A stretch of 64,000 nucleotides of DNA from Agrobacterium vitis (GCF_013426735.1 NZ_AP023274.1:186001-250000), one strand, 5' to 3'; numbered from the stretch's first letter, positions 47,501-55,477 are shown. Translations and numbers: made by a program. The notes: generated by a model from the sequence alone, not told the origin.

Positions 47501-50500
47501 GGTGCCGACCGCCTTTGTGATTTTGGAGGAGTTTCCGCTCAATCCGAATGGTAAGGTGGATCGCAAACAGCTTCCGATCCCCCAGCTTTCCACAACGCGC
47601 GCGGAGCCAATTCCAGCCCGCAATGCCATAGAGGCGACGCTGCTGGAGATATGGAAGGCCGTGCTGCGGCGGGAAGATATCGGCATCGAGGATAATTTCT
47701 TCGATCTCGGTGGTGACTCCATTATCGGGGTTCAGATCGTCGCGAAGGCGCAAGCCAAGGGGCTGAAGCTCGAACCGACCCAGATTTTCGAGTTGCAGAC
47801 AATCGCGGCACAGGCAGAGGCCGCCGTTGCCGAAAGCGCGGTCCATACGATTGAGGTTGCCGAAAGCGGCTCCAGCTTCGAGATGACGCCCGTGCAGGCG
47901 GGCATGCTGTTCCACAGTCTGATGGCCCCAGCCTCAGGCACCTATATCGAGCAATGCTGGTGCGTGCTGGAAGGCCCGCTGGATGCCGATGCCTTCAAAT
48001 CGGCGTGGGAGAGGGTGATCGCCCGCCACGAGGTCTTGCGCGGTGCCTGCCGCTGGACGGATGTCGAGCGGCCCATCATGGTCATTGCCGAGAATGTTGT
48101 GCCCGAATGGCGCGAAGCGGACTGGTCGGGCGAAGACGTGGCAGGGCAGGAGACAGCCTTTGCGGCGTGGTTGGAGGCGGATCGCCGTCGTGGCTTTACG
48201 CTGGATGCGGCACCCCTTTTGCGGTTTGCGCTGATCCGGCTCGGTCCCGGCCGGCATCGCTTCGTCTGGAGTTTCCACCATCTGTTGATGGACGGCTGGT
48301 GCGGCTCGCTGCTTGTCGGTGAAATGTTGAAGGCTTATGCAGGCGAAAGCCTGCCAACGCCTCCCCCGTCTTATCGCCAATACATCGCGTGGCGCGACCG
48401 GCAGGATATCACTTCTGCTCAGGCCTATTGGTCGCATGCTCTTGCCGATCTGCCGCAAGGCGGATTTTTGGGTGAGACAAAAATTGGCGAGGCGGGACAG
48501 GGGGCTATTGTCGAGATCCGGCGCAGCCTTGATGCCAGTCTCGCAACGCGGCTTGCCGCCATGGCGCGTCGGGAGCGGCTGACGCTGGCGACCGTGCTAC
48601 AGGGGGCCTGGGCGCTGCTTCTATCCCGGTATGGGGCCGAGGACGATGTGATCTTCGGAACGGTTTTGTCGGGCCGCCCGCCGGACCTTCCGGATGCAGA
48701 CCGAATGATTGGCCTGTTCCTCAACACGGTGCCGTTTCGTGCCCGGACACGACCGGAGGAGAGGGTGGCCGAATGGCTCCAAAGCCTCCAGTCAGCGCAT
48801 CGCCAGCGGGAAAAGCATGGGCATGCAGCGCTTGCCGATATCCAGCGCTGGGCTGGCAAGACCACCGATCAACCGCTGTTCGACACGTTGCTGATTATCG
48901 AGAACCTGCCGCTTTCGATGCAGGCGGCCTTTGCGCAAGGAACGCACACGCTCACCCTCAGCGATCCCGGCAGCTATGAGCGCACGCATTACCCGCTGTC
49001 GCTCCGGATCTTTCCCGGTGCCGAGATAGAGATTGCGCTTGCTGCGGACCCGTCACGTCTGTCGTCCACCGGAGCTGATCGTCTGCTGCGACATTACGAG
49101 ACTTTGCTCTCATCCATCGCCGATGATCCACGGGCATGCCTTGGCACAATCGAGATGCTTAAGCCCGATGAGCGAGACATCCTGCTCCAGACTGGCCGAG
49201 GTCCGCAGACGCAGCCATGTGCTGCCGTGCATGACCAGATCATCGCACGGGCGAAAGGCGAACCGGGCAAAGCCGCCGTCGTTCAGGTGGGTGAGGGCCG
49301 CGACAGCACCATGTCCTATGGCGATCTCGTCGGTTATGCGGAGGCTCTTGCCCTTCGTCTTTACCAGCAAGGCATTGGCCGGGGCGCGGTCGTTGCGGTC
49401 TATCTGCGGCGTGGAAGCGCATTGCTGCCCTCTCTGCTGGCCGTCATGCGGTCGGGTGCTGGCTATCTGCCAATTGATCCCGACTATCCGGCAGAGCGCA
49501 TTGCCTACATGCTAGCCGATTCTGGTGCAGCGCTGGTACTGACGGATCTTGGGGACAGTGAGCGGGCGGTTATACCGCAAGATGTTCCGGTGCTGGACCC
49601 GACCCAGGCATTCGGTTGTGCGCAGGCATCCTTCGAACCTGCTGCGGTGCAGGCCGATGATCTCGCCTACATTCTTTATACCAGCGGCAGCACCGGCCAG
49701 CCCAAGGGAGTGGCAATCACCCATGGTGCGCTTGCCAATTTCATCGAGTCCATGGCCGACAGGCCGGGGATTGGCGCGGGCGACCGCCTGCTGGCGCTGA
49801 CCACGATTGGCTTCGATATTGCGGGGCTGGAATTGTTCGCGCCCCTTTCGCAAGGCGCAACGGTGCTGCTTGCGGACAGCGCCATTGCCCGCGACGGTCG
49901 GCGTCTTGCCGCGCTCGTGGATCGTGTGCAGCCGAGTGTCATGCAGGCAACGCCTGCCGGATGGCGCATGTTGATTGAGGCGGGGTGGCGCGGAGCGAGG
50001 GGGCTTCGCATGCTGTGCGGCGGCGAGGCGCTGGACAGCCTTCTTGCGGCCGAGTTGCTGGATCGGGGCGATTGCCTGTGGAATCTTTACGGTCCAACCG
50101 AGACGACCATCTGGTCTGCGGCCACTGAGGTGCGGCGTGAAGACCTGAATGGTCACAGCGTTACGGTTGCTGGCCCCATTCAGAATACCCAACTCTATGT
50201 TCTCGACCGGCGCGGAGAACCCGTACCACCGGGCACGCCGGGAGAATTGCACATCGGCGGTGCGGGATTGAGCCCGGGCTACTGGGGCAAACCCGGTCTG
50301 ACGGCAGACAGGTTCATCCCCAACCCTTTCCGGCGTGGTCCGCAGGACGGCTACCATCTATACCGCACCGGCGACCTCGTGCGCTTGGCGGAGAATGGCG
50401 CGCTCGATTTTCTCGGACGGATCGACAATCAGGTGAAGCTGCGCGGCTATCGAATAGAACTCGGGGAGGTCGAGGCAAGGCTTGCGGCCCATCCTCGCGT

Positions 50501-51092
50501 TGCCGAAGCGGCAGTGCTTGTCGAGGATGGCGGTGCTGGCAAGCAGCTTATCGCCTATCTGCGCTGGCGAGAGCCATTTGCAGGGGAGGCGAGCGCGGAG
50601 CTTGGACCACATATGGCAGACAGTCTGCCGCTCTACATGTTGCCATCGGTCTATGTCGCGCTCGATACCTTCCCGCTGACGCCAAACGGCAAGGTTGATC
50701 GCCGAGCGCTTTCGGCCTGCCGGCCAAAACCGGCGCAGCAGCAAACGCGCCTGCCGATCTCCGGCGAACCCGCCGCAACGCTCGCCGCAATCTGGCGAGA
50801 GGCGCTTAAAATCGACTACGTCGGTCCGAGTGACAATTTCTTCGAATGCGGCGGCCATTCGCTGCTTGTTGTCTCTTTGCAGGGTGTGATCGGCAAGCGT
50901 TTTGGAGTATCGATTGATATTACGGCCTTTTTCCAGTTTCCGACGCTGGAAACAATGGCCGCCCATATCGCGCAGCTCCAAGCCGGTCGTGAAGGCGCGT
51001 GGTCTGGAGGTGATCGAACCCTCTTGCGCCAGACGGGCCGCGATCGCCTTGCAGATCGTCGTGGCCTGCGGGCCGAACGCACAGGTGCCTGA
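44562..51092 (+). CDS. Bimodular NRPS, C-A-T-C-A-T
   Basis: Peptide synthetase of 2176 residues. Order: C (50-480, LHHIVADGWS), A (500-990, YTSGSTGRPNG with Asn in place of the usual Lys of SGSTGxPKG), T (1010-1075, FFDLGGDSIIGVQ), C (1085-1510, FHHLLMDGW), A (1540-2030, YTSGSTGQPKG) and T (2055-2125, FFECGGHSLLVV). Hand-aligned pocket residues are D-I-L-Q-A-C-V-I-W and D-I-L-Q-M-C-L-I-W. They are alike and share D-I-L-Q...I-W with a published glycine-type code, but I do not assign a substrate. The protein has no termination domain, so the chain must pass to another protein. It starts 11 bp after the monooxygenase gene and ends 3 bp before the MATE exporter gene. Confidence 0.95.
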   Translation: MNSADPILALRARVAALSPAEREAFRRQLEARGIAWERVAPEETPQETSRVSTRPARLPLTPGQKHFWLQQSLYPESSAYHVAYRWRFEGPLDRAALERSLATIVSRHAPLRTAFPVEAGEPWQEVHPDHAFALGFTDLEATGEDGEALALAVATESFDLSKAPLIRAHLFRQHESEHLLAITLHHIVADGWSRGVLMRELTACYRAYRMGAVPALSPITRDFGDLVLDQHAWLQRQDCGRSRDYWKQTLADLKPLELPSDRSRSSSVEMTAATATRVIPVSVSSQVASLASQLGTTPFVVMAAAFSLLLHRYSGERDLSVCVPVAGRNDPDAAGLIGLFTNTLVLRAQLDPRMTFSQWVGAVQERFSDALDHQAFPFPLIAEALGMSRDQRQSPLSQVMFQLQSQDYRAQNAEQIDFGIDDLIVRQQPARLSETKVDLSWYVMERESGYLLNIEYRVAIFDAWRIERMAAHFEVLLGSILQSPNALLPTLAYLSKEEHAAVVALGTPTARPVPDITVHDAIAQVAFRQPDAIALESKGRSWTYGTLQKDVDALAETLVSLSVCPGDRVAVSLPGRGQSVIAFLAILKAGAVYVPLDPDHPADRVAYVLEDSGVSLVLTDRADLYPAQRSLDPTRPMPVSETPAALPASDPARIAYLLYTSGSTGRPNGVPIAHASLLNHLRSMAVSPGLAPGDRLLAITTPTFDISILEMLLPLSVGATTVLYGQDLLLAPQRLADVLVTDRISHLQATPAYWRMLIDSGWEGLPHLIALCGGEALDAPLARKLIDRTKELWNVYGPTEATIWASALKVTHAHAESGKVPVGGLLDNTHLHVLDAYMQPLPRGIGGELYIGGPCLSPGYWNRPALTASRFVPNPFYDENSPALRLYRTGDAVVRLANSEIEFIGRTDFQVKLRGYRIEIGEIEDKLLRESIVEQAIVTLDAENERLIAYVFVRDWPTTNDGEIERKLRQSLSAQLPRYMVPTAFVILEEFPLNPNGKVDRKQLPIPQLSTTRAEPIPARNAIEATLLEIWKAVLRREDIGIEDNFFDLGGDSIIGVQIVAKAQAKGLKLEPTQIFELQTIAAQAEAAVAESAVHTIEVAESGSSFEMTPVQAGMLFHSLMAPASGTYIEQCWCVLEGPLDADAFKSAWERVIARHEVLRGACRWTDVERPIMVIAENVVPEWREADWSGEDVAGQETAFAAWLEADRRRGFTLDAAPLLRFALIRLGPGRHRFVWSFHHLLMDGWCGSLLVGEMLKAYAGESLPTPPPSYRQYIAWRDRQDITSAQAYWSHALADLPQGGFLGETKIGEAGQGAIVEIRRSLDASLATRLAAMARRERLTLATVLQGAWALLLSRYGAEDDVIFGTVLSGRPPDLPDADRMIGLFLNTVPFRARTRPEERVAEWLQSLQSAHRQREKHGHAALADIQRWAGKTTDQPLFDTLLIIENLPLSMQAAFAQGTHTLTLSDPGSYERTHYPLSLRIFPGAEIEIALAADPSRLSSTGADRLLRHYETLLSSIADDPRACLGTIEMLKPDERDILLQTGRGPQTQPCAAVHDQIIARAKGEPGKAAVVQVGEGRDSTMSYGDLVGYAEALALRLYQQGIGRGAVVAVYLRRGSALLPSLLAVMRSGAGYLPIDPDYPAERIAYMLADSGAALVLTDLGDSERAVIPQDVPVLDPTQAFGCAQASFEPAAVQADDLAYILYTSGSTGQPKGVAITHGALANFIESMADRPGIGAGDRLLALTTIGFDIAGLELFAPLSQGATVLLADSAIARDGRRLAALVDRVQPSVMQATPAGWRMLIEAGWRGARGLRMLCGGEALDSLLAAELLDRGDCLWNLYGPTETTIWSAATEVRREDLNGHSVTVAGPIQNTQLYVLDRRGEPVPPGTPGELHIGGAGLSPGYWGKPGLTADRFIPNPFRRGPQDGYHLYRTGDLVRLAENGALDFLGRIDNQVKLRGYRIELGEVEARLAAHPRVAEAAVLVEDGGAGKQLIAYLRWREPFAGEASAELGPHMADSLPLYMLPSVYVALDTFPLTPNGKVDRRALSACRPKPAQQQTRLPISGEPAATLAAIWREALKIDYVGPSDNFFECGGHSLLVVSLQGVIGKRFGVSIDITAFFQFPTLETMAAHIAQLQAGREGAWSGGDRTLLRQTGRDRLADRRGLRAERTGA

Positions 51093-51095
51093 CGC

Positions 51096-52472
51096 ATGCA
51101 GACAGTTGAAACCCTTGGCGATGCGGCCCCGCCGCGCCGCCCGCCATCGGCGCGAACGACAAAGTCGCTTTTCAGGCTTAGCCTGCCGATGTTCGTGCAT
51201 TCGCTGCTGACTTTTCTGGTGATGCTGTCGGAAATGCTGATCATGAGCGCCTATTCCGCCAATGCGGCAGCCGCCGTGGCGATTGTGCGGCAAGTGCTTC
51301 AGGTCGTCTTCGAGATTTCGAGCATGGTCGGGATCGGCGCTGTCATCCTGATATCGCACAGTCTCGGGCGTGGTGACGAGGAGGGCGCGCGGCAGATCGC
51401 AACGCTTGCGGTCTTCACCAATACGCTCCTTGGCCTTTTGGTAGGCGGTCTGCTGTTTCTGGGTGGACCGGTGGCCTTGCGGATTCTCGATGTCCCGGCA
51501 TCAATCGTTCACGATGCAAGCCTTTATCTTTCCGTCGCTGCCGCTGCCATGGTCTTCAACGCGCTTGCCACGGCTGCGATTGCCTGCCTGAGGGCTTTCG
51601 GCAGCAGCCGGGTGATTGTGATGACCGGCTTGTTCCTGTCGGTGATTTACATTGGGGCGACCTATGTTCTTGTGCTTGGTGCCGGACCAATCCCCCCGCT
51701 TGGGGTGACAGGCGCGGCCTATGCAACACTCGGGTCAAGGATTGCAATGGCGCTGATGTTCGGCCTTGCCGTCTATTGCGCGCTCGGTCTTCGTTTCGTG
51801 GCAGGGCCGATCAGGGCGCGGCTTTCGCTTGTGCGGCGCATGCTCGTCCTCGCCTTTCCGAGTGTTTCGGACTATATCGGCTACGGTTTTTACCAGCTTG
51901 TGCTGCTCGGCTTCGTGGCGGGCTTCGGCGTCTCAAGTGTCTTGAGCCGTACCTATGTCATGCTGGCCATGACGTTTCTCATCCTTGTCGTTATGGCTGT
52001 GAGCCAAGGAAACGAGGTGCTCGTCGGCTATCGCTGGGGCGAAGGCCGACGGCAGGACGCCTATCGTCAGGCGTTGCGCTCCAGCTTTGCGGCGACCTTG
52101 GTCACGACGACAATCGCGCTTCTGTTCTGGCTCTTGTCCAATCAATATCTCGGATTGTTCGGGCAGGGCGGTGAAGTTCTGGCGCTTTCCACCTACCTGC
52201 TGCTGCTGACGATCCTCATGCAGCCCGGCTTCGCCTTCAATACCGTGTTGCTGCATTCGCTCAGGGCTGTCGGCGATGTCAGGGTTCCGGTCCTCGTCAG
52301 TATCGGGTTGACCTGGGGGCTCGGCCTGCCGCTGGCATGGCTGTTTTGCGTGGAGGCGGGTTATGGGGTGGAAGGTGTCTGGTACGCGCTGATCATCGAA
52401 GAGACACTGAAGGCCGGTTTCATGCTTTCGCGCTGGCACGGGCGGGGATGGATGGGCAATGCCATTGCCTGA
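51096..52472 (+). CDS. MATE-family efflux transporter, probable siderophore exporter
   Basis: A multidrug-and-toxin-extrusion family protein of 458 residues with about 12 hydrophobic helices in two related halves (ISSMVGIGAVILISHSLG in the first half, LAMTFLILVVMAVSQGNEVL in the second). It begins 3 bp after the last NRPS stop codon, so it belongs to the biosynthetic operon and is the best candidate for exporting the finished or precursor siderophore from the cytosol. The direct substrate is inferred from position only. The RND pair at the left end is a less likely alternative exporter. Confidence 0.9.
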   Translation: MQTVETLGDAAPPRRPPSARTTKSLFRLSLPMFVHSLLTFLVMLSEMLIMSAYSANAAAAVAIVRQVLQVVFEISSMVGIGAVILISHSLGRGDEEGARQIATLAVFTNTLLGLLVGGLLFLGGPVALRILDVPASIVHDASLYLSVAAAAMVFNALATAAIACLRAFGSSRVIVMTGLFLSVIYIGATYVLVLGAGPIPPLGVTGAAYATLGSRIAMALMFGLAVYCALGLRFVAGPIRARLSLVRRMLVLAFPSVSDYIGYGFYQLVLLGFVAGFGVSSVLSRTYVMLAMTFLILVVMAVSQGNEVLVGYRWGEGRRQDAYRQALRSSFAATLVTTTIALLFWLLSNQYLGLFGQGGEVLALSTYLLLLTILMQPGFAFNTVLLHSLRAVGDVRVPVLVSIGLTWGLGLPLAWLFCVEAGYGVEGVWYALIIEETLKAGFMLSRWHGRGWMGNAIA

Positions 52473-52487
52473 TATTGTTTTGCACAA

Positions 52488-52502
52488 TGAAGCCCATGGT
52501 CA
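52488..52502. promoter_or_regulatory. Possible second iron box upstream of the Rrf2 gene
   Basis: TGAAGCCCATGGTCA fits TGA-N9-TCA and lies between the MATE and Rrf2 genes. Unlike the box at 36394 it is not in AT-rich DNA and shows no nearby -35/-10 pair, so a chance match is possible. Confidence 0.25.
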
Positions 52503-52559
52503 CCATCAGCCAAATATGCGACTATGGCTGAACGAGTAACTCCCTTGATAGTGTCATCC

Positions 52560-53078
52560 ATGCGCCTGAAGCGGCAATCCGAAATAGCGATCGGTATATT
52601 GACGGTCTGCGCGAAAAGTCCATCGACGAAATACCCAGCCCAGCATCTGGCGCAAGAGGTCGGCGCGACGAGGGATCATGCCTATCAAGTTGTCGCTCTT
52701 CTGGTCCGCAACGGCTTTCTCAACAGCGATCGCGGGCCGGGCGGTGGTCTGCGCCTTGCGCGTGATGCCAAGGACATCAAGCTCGCCGATGTGCTGCGGA
52801 TCACCCAGCCGGAACTGGACGGCAACGCGGAAGAACCGGAGCCCGGCACGCTCAAAGGCCAACCCTTGCTTGACGGCATCGTTGCCGCGGCCTCGTCCTT
52901 TCTTGTCAGTTTGCTCGACCGCTTTACTGTCGCGGACCTCGTGGCCTCGCCCGATAGCTCCGCTATCGCTTGTCTGGAGTGCAGCCTCGTGACCTCACGC
53001 CCTGTTCGCGAACGTCTGATGCTGTTGCCCGCACCCCAGTTGTCCCCCGTGGACGACACTCTGGAAGCAGACGCCTGA
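52560..53078 (+). CDS. Rrf2-family transcriptional regulator
   Basis: DNA-binding regulator of the Rrf2 family, 172 residues from the ATG at 52560, which gives the family-typical N-terminus (MRLKRQSEIAIGILTVCAK). A winged helix follows, with HLAQEVGATRDHAYQVVALL as the recognition region and GPGGGLRLARD as the wing. A frame from 52524 adds 12 residues and is less typical. Iron-sulphur Rrf2 proteins such as RirA carry three spaced Cys in the middle of the chain. Here the only pair is IACLECS near residue 140, so classical cluster binding is doubtful. It is the last gene on the plus-strand side of the cluster and may regulate it. Confidence 0.9.
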   Translation: MRLKRQSEIAIGILTVCAKSPSTKYPAQHLAQEVGATRDHAYQVVALLVRNGFLNSDRGPGGGLRLARDAKDIKLADVLRITQPELDGNAEEPEPGTLKGQPLLDGIVAAASSFLVSLLDRFTVADLVASPDSSAIACLECSLVTSRPVRERLMLLPAPQLSPVDDTLEADA

Positions 53079-53480
53079 TTGCCCTGAGGCAACGGATGGG
53101 CGGTCCGCGATGAGATCGGCGAGCGTGAACTTGTCAGCCATCCGCACGAAATTCACTGATGCGGCTTCAACGGCGAGCGTGAATACGTTCTGCTGCCTAT
53201 GGCTGCGGTGTTTATCGCCTTGGAGAAGATCGGGTTGGGTGAGTCGCAGGACGGCACCCAGTGTGACGCTGGCTGGATCGATGGCGAGCATCACGCGGCC
53301 GTCTGGCTCGCGGTGCAACAGTTCATGCCGGAGCAACAGCAAGATGCTTTTGACGACCTCTCCTGTGGGGCCATTGTGCAATTCGGTAAGTTCCCAGAGG
53401 GCAAGCTTACGGCCGGGTCTGCACGCACAGGCCGTGAGGACCGCAAGGACGGTCATGGTTTCGCGTGTGAAATGCATCAT
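52995..53480 (-). CDS. Second Rrf2-like regulator, convergent with the first and with an altered C-terminus
   Basis: Paralogue of the plus-strand Rrf2 protein: FTRETMTVLAVLTACACRPG, ELTELHNGPTGEVVKSILLL, a short wing region (REPDGRVMLAID), and the shared tail motif DKFTLADLIADRP, matching DRFTVADLVASP in its neighbour. I start it at the double ATG at 53480, preceded by GGGGAGAGAGGG; frame extends up to 53615. The last 25-30 residues run 84 bp into the 3' end of the opposite gene and look like read-through, so the natural end has probably been lost. Several wing glycines are missing and no three-Cys pattern is seen. A FecI-type promoter lies about 175 bp upstream. Confidence 0.72.
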   Translation of the reverse strand: MMHFTRETMTVLAVLTACACRPGRKLALWELTELHNGPTGEVVKSILLLLRHELLHREPDGRVMLAIDPASVTLGAVLRLTQPDLLQGDKHRSHRQQNVFTLAVEAASVNFVRMADKFTLADLIADRPSVASGQSGVCFQSVVHGGQLGCGQQHQTFANRA

Positions 53481-53654
53481 CCCTCTCTCCCCAACACATT
53501 GCTTAAGCGACGTGCGTCTTGTGAAAACGCACAAAAAACGCCGTAATTCCTTATATTCGCTACATAATTTTCTCTGTGAGCCAACTCTGGCTTGAGGAAT
53601 TATGCAGGAGATCAAAGGTGCGCCTCAGGAGGCACCACGTTCGCTTGCTGATGG

Positions 53655-53688
53655 ATAGACGTGTCGCCGGTTCGGTTTGGGACCATAG
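53655..53688 (-). promoter_or_regulatory. Candidate FecI-dependent promoter of the minus-strand Rrf2-like gene
   Basis: On the minus strand GTCCCAAACC, 12 bp, CGTCTAT: the upstream 10-mer is identical to those before fecR and the receptor gene, and the spacer length is the same. The spacer sequence itself differs, so this is not simply a recent copy of the other two. Confidence 0.55.
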
Positions 53689-53803
53689 CGTAAGATTTTT
53701 TTCGCCAGCGTGGGAGCTTTGTCGTTCAAGACAAGGCTTCGATCCTTGTGAGATGCCTGTGGCGGCAATGATGAATGCAAGCGCAGGCTTTAGGTCGATT
53801 CGA

Positions 53804-54619
53804 TCAGGTTTGAAGAACGCCTGCCGTTGTCACAGCCTGCCTCACAATGCTTGCATCACCCTTTATGACAAGATTCGTCAGTTCATCGAGGCGAGGCTGT
53901 TTTGGAACGCGGGAAAGGTCCGCGATCATTTTGTCAACGCTGCCTTTTTCAAGCAGATGGGCAACATCGGCCTCCTCTGCGGCTCTATCATACAGCACCA
54001 GCACGGTTTTCGTCACCGCTCTGGCATCGCTGGTATCGCAAAGGAATGGGATGACAGTTTCATGGTGATGCATAGGCAGCGTCAAGATATGCGCGCCGAT
54101 CAGTCGGCTGGCCTCGACACAGTCGCATTTATTGTCGGCCCCGACGATGCAGAAGGCCGTGAGATTGGGCGGCGGGTCTGCTGTTATCACCTGGGTTGAC
54201 TGGCGCAGGTTTTCCGCCAGTTCTGGTGTCGTCTGCGCTCGCTCCATCAGCTTTTGGTAGGACACATATGGCACGTCATTCGGGTTATCCGAGAGCATGA
54301 CAACCGGGCTGAAGGCAAGGACACGAACAGGTTTTTCGATCATGCGAGCGAGAAGCGTGCCGTGATACAGCGCCCCATGCCCTCCTTTGCTTCCACCAAT
54401 CGTAATCACCAGATCGTATGGCGCACTGACATCTTTTATGAAATTCGCCAGAATATCTGGCGTGTTGGTGAAATAGGTGTCTTCCTTATCCGCGATGCTC
54501 AGGACGTCCGCCGGAAAATCGACAGACTTGAAATGATGCTTGGTCGAATGGGAGAACAGCACGACGAGAACGGCGGCGTTCCGCTTGCGCATTTCGATAT
54601 CGTAACATCCAAGAGACAT
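53804..54619 (-). CDS. Uncharacterised alpha/beta-hydrolase-like protein
   Basis: A cytosolic protein of 271 residues without signal peptide or membrane helix. A nucleophile-elbow-like GGSKGGHGAL (about residue 75) follows a hydrophobic strand (YDLVITI), and later there are an acidic site in CIVGADNKCD and a His-rich LPMHHHETVIPF. That order (Ser, Asp, His) fits an alpha/beta-hydrolase fold. The reaction and substrate are unknown. The start may be ATG 54619 or ATG 54592, which gives MRKRNAAVLVVLF. It stands alone between the Rrf2 genes and a transposase remnant, with no sign of belonging to the siderophore operons. Confidence 0.7.
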   Translation of the reverse strand: MSLGCYDIEMRKRNAAVLVVLFSHSTKHHFKSVDFPADVLSIADKEDTYFTNTPDILANFIKDVSAPYDLVITIGGSKGGHGALYHGTLLARMIEKPVRVLAFSPVVMLSDNPNDVPYVSYQKLMERAQTTPELAENLRQSTQVITADPPPNLTAFCIVGADNKCDCVEASRLIGAHILTLPMHHHETVIPFLCDTSDARAVTKTVLVLYDRAAEEADVAHLLEKGSVDKMIADLSRVPKQPRLDELTNLVIKGDASIVRQAVTTAGVLQT

Positions 54620-54783
54620 TTCTGGCGGCTTTCATTGTGTGCAGCAGGCGATCAAATGCAATCTTCTGCCGATGTTCGTATAAAGCCGCTCAGATCTTCG
54701 CAAGAGTAGACGTCAGTCACGTTCCCGAATACCCTATGCAGACCGTCAAAAAAGGTCAGCATCAGCACCACAATTTCTGGCTG

Positions 54784-54966
54784 TTATCTGGTTGACAATA
54801 CGGACGCCGATCCAGCTCTGTTGCAAACATCTTGAACGGCAAAGGAGCATTCAACAATATGGTCCTGCCCACGGATGCCTTTTGTCAGGTTGAAAATCGT
54901 AGCCTGGCCTCTGCGTAACGCTCGCATGGCCTCTAACCCGTTGATCGTCACATAGGCCGTTTTCAA
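54784..54966 (-). pseudogene. Remnant of an IS6-family transposase (C-terminal end)
   Basis: The translated stretch TINGLEAMRALRRGQATIF, followed by IRGQDHIVECSF, matches the conserved C-terminus of IS6/IS26/IS6100-type transposases (TIKGFEVMRALRKGQ and IRGE-x-x-x-VERAF). Only about 60 residues are left. A possible continuation in another frame upstream (SRLGMRRG at about 54971-54995) suggests a frameshift. The DDE catalytic part and terminal inverted repeats are not seen, so this is a dead relic. It marks past insertion at the right edge of the siderophore region. Confidence 0.6.
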
Positions 54967-55018
54967 CGTCTTACCCCCTTCTCATACCAAGTCTCGAAGA
55001 TGCTGACGCATTCTCGAC

Positions 55019-55477
55019 TTGAAAAAATTGAAAATATCTCAAATGCGTCAGAGGCTTGATCAATTGTTTGGTGCCGAGCGTACGCTTTATCTCGACGAGA
55101 TCGAACCGACGCTTTGCGGTGGCATGAATTTTCTGGGTGGCAACGGAAAGGCGCTCGGCAGCCACAGCAACCGATATGTCCGCTATATCGATCTCGACGG
55201 CAATTTCCTTGAGAAGATCTATATTACCGGAAAGCCCATCGGGCTTTTTATGCAGGGACAGGCTGCAATTTTCAATCTGATCGTGACATCCGCGGAGACG
55301 CCCGGAGCGTTGAGCGTGCTTTTGGTCTCTGACCCAATTCTCTCACCGAAGTTGTTTCACACCGCGCCCATAATCTCAAACGTCAGGGCAGATGGTCGGG
55401 CGATAATAGGCAGCTCCAGCCAAATCACAATATTTGCAATAGAGCCCCATAACTGCCTCCAGCGAAGACATTTCTGA
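55019..55477 (+). CDS. Hypothetical protein, uncertain
   Basis: An open frame of 152 codons with a TTG start at 55019 (ATG alternative at 55043). The middle reads like a real protein (RYVRYIDLDGNFLEKIYITG, GLFMQGQAAIFNLIVT), but the ends are of low complexity and no domain is recognised. It overlaps the edge of the transposase relic region. It could be a small orphan gene or the broken remainder of one. Confidence 0.35.
   Translation: MKKLKISQMRQRLDQLFGAERTLYLDEIEPTLCGGMNFLGGNGKALGSHSNRYVRYIDLDGNFLEKIYITGKPIGLFMQGQAAIFNLIVTSAETPGALSVLLVSDPILSPKLFHTAPIISNVRADGRAIIGSSSQITIFAIEPHNCLQRRHF

Noticed and set aside
54706..54712. GTAGACG block resembling the -10 part of the FecI-type promoter, upstream of the hydrolase-like gene
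   Set aside because: The GGTTTGGGAC partner is absent at the 12-bp spacing, so the match is by chance.
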